Positions 6,174 through 7,742 of a DNA stretch of 7,742 nt are shown piece after piece. Both the position numbers and the translations under genes were made by a program. The first letter of the stretch is position 1, and each line of letters opens with the position of its first letter. Source of the DNA: STD2-102 sp964414205 (GTDB lineage: Bacteria > Bacillota > Clostridia > Christensenellales > CAG-917); the NCBI GenBank assembly GCA_964414205.1, contig CAYPVP010000064.1, positions 1 to 7,742 of the forward strand, given 5' to 3'. The notes under the pieces were generated by a model. The model had not been told where the DNA came from, ran no database searches, and saw nothing but the letters and a program-made list of their open reading frames with translations.

Positions 6174-6236
6174 ATGATGTATTTTGGGAAAAGAGGAATG
6201 CAAATAATTTTGCTTGTTATTATGGGGAGTTTATGA
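6174..6236 (+). CDS. Possible 20-codon hydrophobic leader peptide
   Basis: An ATG at 6174 opens a 20-codon frame (MMYFGKRGMQIILLVIMGSL) that ends in TGA at 6234-6236. This overlaps the next gene's ATG as ATGA, the usual geometry of translational coupling. The peptide is hydrophobic after residue 8. Against it, no Shine-Dalgarno precedes the ATG and a frame this short is easily accidental. The Shine-Dalgarno of the next gene (GGGGAG, 6224-6229) lies inside it. I recognise no family. Confidence 0.22.
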   Translation: MMYFGKRGMQIILLVIMGSL

Positions 6237-6982
6237 ATATTTCTTTTTATGACATCATCAAAGCAAATGTAAAATATCTTTTTGTGACTTTGTTGATTAT
6301 GGCAATTAGCATTGGAATTGCTGTTGCAGTTGGAAACAACGAAAACACAGGAAACTATCGTTCCAAAATAACTTTTTTGGTTGATTTGGACAGAAGTGCA
6401 ATTGTAGGAGATGACAAAAACACAAACTATCTTACAACGGCATATGCAAGCATTGAAATCAACAATTCCATCAACTATTTTTCGCACAAAGATTTTGGTG
6501 CAAAAGTTTTGAAAAAAATTCAAACTACTTCACCAAACATCGCATCAACGCTTACGGCAGAAAGAATTGCATCAATGATGAAATTTTCGACTTTTAAAGA
6601 TGCAAACGCATTCACTTTGTATGTTGAAAATTCAGATGCAAACGTTTCAAAAATGATAGTTGACATGGCATCTGAGTTGATTCCAAATGAATATAAAGAA
6701 GAAGTCAACAAAAACTCATTGGCTGTGATGCACAAAATCTATACTTCTGAAACAATTCAGATTATTCAAAAATCGACAGTTGTTTCACAAGTCAAAAAAG
6801 GTCTTGTCATTGGATTTGTGCTGGGTGTTTTCTTGATTTCAATTTTTGCAGTTGTCAATCCTTTTGTTGACAGTTCAAAGAGAATTGAAGAAACTGTTGG
6901 TGCAAAAGTTTTGGGCGTGGTTTCAAAAAAGAAATCAAAAAATGAACCAAACAATGAATTGGGAGGGCAAATGAATGGCTAA
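6233..6982 (+). CDS. Wzz/CapA-like polysaccharide co-polymerase
   Basis: A 249-residue membrane protein with the topology of polysaccharide co-polymerases and capsule chain-length regulators. TM1 is at about 15-34, an extracytoplasmic domain at about 35-187, TM2 at about 190-208, and a short cytoplasmic tail ends the protein. After TM2, NPFVDSSKRIEETVGAKVLGVV (209-230) corresponds to the family stretch leading into 'lgLPVLGVIP', followed by a basic segment (SKKKSK). In this family the tail activates a partner BY-kinase, and the partner-like gene follows with an 8-nt overlap. The Pro-rich segment normally just before TM2 is missing: residues 165-189 contain no Pro. The Shine-Dalgarno GGGGAG (6224-6229) is only 3 nt from the ATG, but the next Met lies within TM1. 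The family call rests on topology, tail and context. Confidence 0.78.
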   Translation: MNISFYDIIKANVKYLFVTLLIMAISIGIAVAVGNNENTGNYRSKITFLVDLDRSAIVGDDKNTNYLTTAYASIEINNSINYFSHKDFGAKVLKKIQTTSPNIASTLTAERIASMMKFSTFKDANAFTLYVENSDANVSKMIVDMASELIPNEYKEEVNKNSLAVMHKIYTSETIQIIQKSTVVSQVKKGLVIGFVLGVFLISIFAVVNPFVDSSKRIEETVGAKVLGVVSKKKSKNEPNNELGGQMNG

Positions 6983-7490
6983 ATTGGATGAAAACAAAGT
7001 TTATCAAAATCTTTCTTCAAATTTGGTCTATTCGTTGACCACGTTGGGAACAAATAAAGTGTTTTTCAGTTCTGACAATGCAGACCTCAAATTTGAGGAC
7101 ATTGTATTTGAAATTGCAAAACAAATTTCATCGTCTGGCAAATCTGTTTTGGTCGCAAAAATTGCAGATGCAAAAGAAATTTTTGACGGCTCTCAAAAGG
7201 GAGGTTTGCAAAAACAAAATGGAATTGACTTTTTTGGGATAGACAGTGATTTGTATTTTAAAAACGAAAATGATTTGATTGAAAAAGATATTTGTGACAA
7301 ATATCAATTCATTTTGGTGATATGCCCTACAATTGAAAACAGTGCGTTTGCAGACAAGGTGTCGCATTTTTCAAAAAACATAGTTTTGATTGCAAAAAAT
7401 TGGTTTTCAAAATACAAAAGCATGAAAAACTATGCTGAAAATTTGAAAAATGTTGGAATGAATGTTTTGGGAGTCATTCAAATAAAGTAG
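6975..7490 (+). CDS. Degenerate BY-kinase-like (CpsD/CapB) P-loop protein
   Basis: A 171-residue cytoplasmic protein, shorter than active CpsD/CapB kinases (about 220-230). Its order of elements follows that family. KVYQNLSSNLVYS (8-20) matches the opening 'EAYRTLRTNLxFS'; KVFFSSD (28-34) is the strand before Walker A; KSVLVAKIADA (56-66) is the A' strand; YQFILVICP (110-118) is the Walker B strand; VGMNVLGVIQIK (160-171) is the usual C-terminal strand. The catalytic residues are gone: there is no GxGKS/T after the first strand (NADLKFED instead), no DAD in A', and no Asp in the Walker B strand. There is also no C-terminal Tyr cluster. It is probably a pseudokinase or scaffold for the co-polymerase. 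The reading frame is intact and starts 7 nt after GGGAGGG (6961-6967), which argues against recent decay. Confidence 0.72.
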   Translation: MAKLDENKVYQNLSSNLVYSLTTLGTNKVFFSSDNADLKFEDIVFEIAKQISSSGKSVLVAKIADAKEIFDGSQKGGLQKQNGIDFFGIDSDLYFKNENDLIEKDICDKYQFILVICPTIENSAFADKVSHFSKNIVLIAKNWFSKYKSMKNYAENLKNVGMNVLGVIQIK

Positions 7491-7509
7491 TTGCCTAAAA
7501 CAAAGAAGT

Positions 7510-7563
7510 TGCAAAGCAATTTTGTTCAGCATTTTGGAAAAACAAAAAGATTGCAATTTTGCA
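7510..7563 (+). other. Long bulged stem-loop after the pseudokinase gene
   Basis: TGCAAA (7510-7515), GCAAT (7516-7520) and TTTGTT (7521-7526) are continuous on the left arm. They pair with 7558-7563, 7550-7554 and 7541-7546 on the right arm. The result is 17 bp with two 3-nt bulges, both on the right arm (7547-7549 and 7555-7557), around a 14-nt loop. There is no T-run, so it is not a terminator. It starts 20 nt after the stop codon and could be a 3'-UTR structure or part of a small RNA. Confidence 0.45.
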
Positions 7564-7577
7564 TGGCATTTTAAAAA

Positions 7578-7632
7578 TTTTTCACTTTTCAAAGTGGCAA
7601 AAACAAAGTGAAAAAATGAAAGTGGCTAAACT
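7578..7632. repeat. 14-bp repeats and hairpin in the 3' region
   Basis: AAAGTG recurs at 7591, 7605 and 7619, exactly 14 bp apart, as three degenerate units (7591-7632). TTTTTCACTTT (7578-7588) pairs over 11 bp with the second copy (7605-7615). Part of the same arm (7583-7587) can instead pair with the first copy. The two foldings are mutually exclusive. No gene is visible in 7491-7742. Confidence 0.4.
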
Positions 7633-7650
7633 TAAAATCTATGAAATATG

Positions 7651-7682
7651 AAAACGCAAAGCAAAAAACTTTGTGTTTTTTT
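7651..7682 (+). terminator. Intrinsic terminator of the co-polymerase operon
   Basis: AAAACGCAAAG (7651-7661) pairs with CTTTGTGTTTT (7669-7679), 11 bp including one G-U, around a 7-nt loop. A run of seven T's follows (7676-7682, partly in the stem). An outer TGGCTA (7623-7628) can also pair with TAGCCA (7684-7689). It lies about 160 nt after the last stop codon and closes the transcription unit. Confidence 0.75.
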
Positions 7683-7742
7683 GTAGCCAAAATTTGTATC
7701 AAAAATTATAAAAATAAATAAATATTAGACTTTTGATGGTGG

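Overview
This is an AT-rich window (roughly one third G+C by eye) with seven substantial genes, all on the + strand. Five have a clear purine-rich Shine-Dalgarno sequence at ordinary spacing; the capG-like and polysaccharide co-polymerase genes have unusual ones. TGG encodes Trp, TGA is a stop, and the promoters look like sigma-70/sigma-A types. The split arrangement of a two-TM polysaccharide co-polymerase followed by a separate BY-kinase-like P-loop protein is the Gram-positive layout. Together these suggest a low-GC Bacillota (Firmicutes) or a related uncultured lineage. I cannot name a genus. Leu is written mostly as TTG and hardly ever as TTA, which is unusual at this base composition.

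Layout. (1) 1-860: a monocistronic cytidylate-kinase-like gene with its own promoter (78-106) and a very long terminator-like hairpin (768-854). (2) 860-1125: a gene-free spacer with three 17-bp tandem repeats, small hairpins and the promoter of the next operon. (3) 1126-4472: three genes matching capE-capF-capG (wbjB-wbjC-wbjD), the complete route from UDP-GlcNAc to UDP-N-acetyl-L-fucosamine. capE and capF overlap by 4 bp. capG has a perfect Shine-Dalgarno 35 nt upstream of its ATG, and a 12-bp hairpin fills exactly the excess distance. (4) 4473-5038: a 566-nt gene-free spacer with a hairpin, five 17-bp tandem repeats, a strong intrinsic terminator (4658-4685) and a probable galE promoter. 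(5) 5039-6046: galE, with Cys at the position that controls N-acetylated sugar use. (6) 6047-6232: a spacer with two TATAAT boxes and a possible 20-codon leader ORF that overlaps the next gene. (7) 6233-7490: a Wzz/CapA-like polysaccharide co-polymerase and an overlapping BY-kinase homologue that has lost all three nucleotide-binding motifs. (8) 7491-7742: a structured 3' region ending in an intrinsic terminator at 7651-7682.

How it fits together (inference): genes 2-5 make activated sugars (UDP-L-FucNAc; UDP-Gal and possibly UDP-GalNAc) for a surface glycan. Genes 6-7 would influence its chain length or assembly. No glycosyltransferase, flippase or polymerase is present, so assembly must be encoded elsewhere. 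The most interesting points are the hairpin-bridged Shine-Dalgarno of capG, the apparently dead tyrosine-kinase partner, the two 17-bp repeat arrays and the GalE gatekeeper residue.
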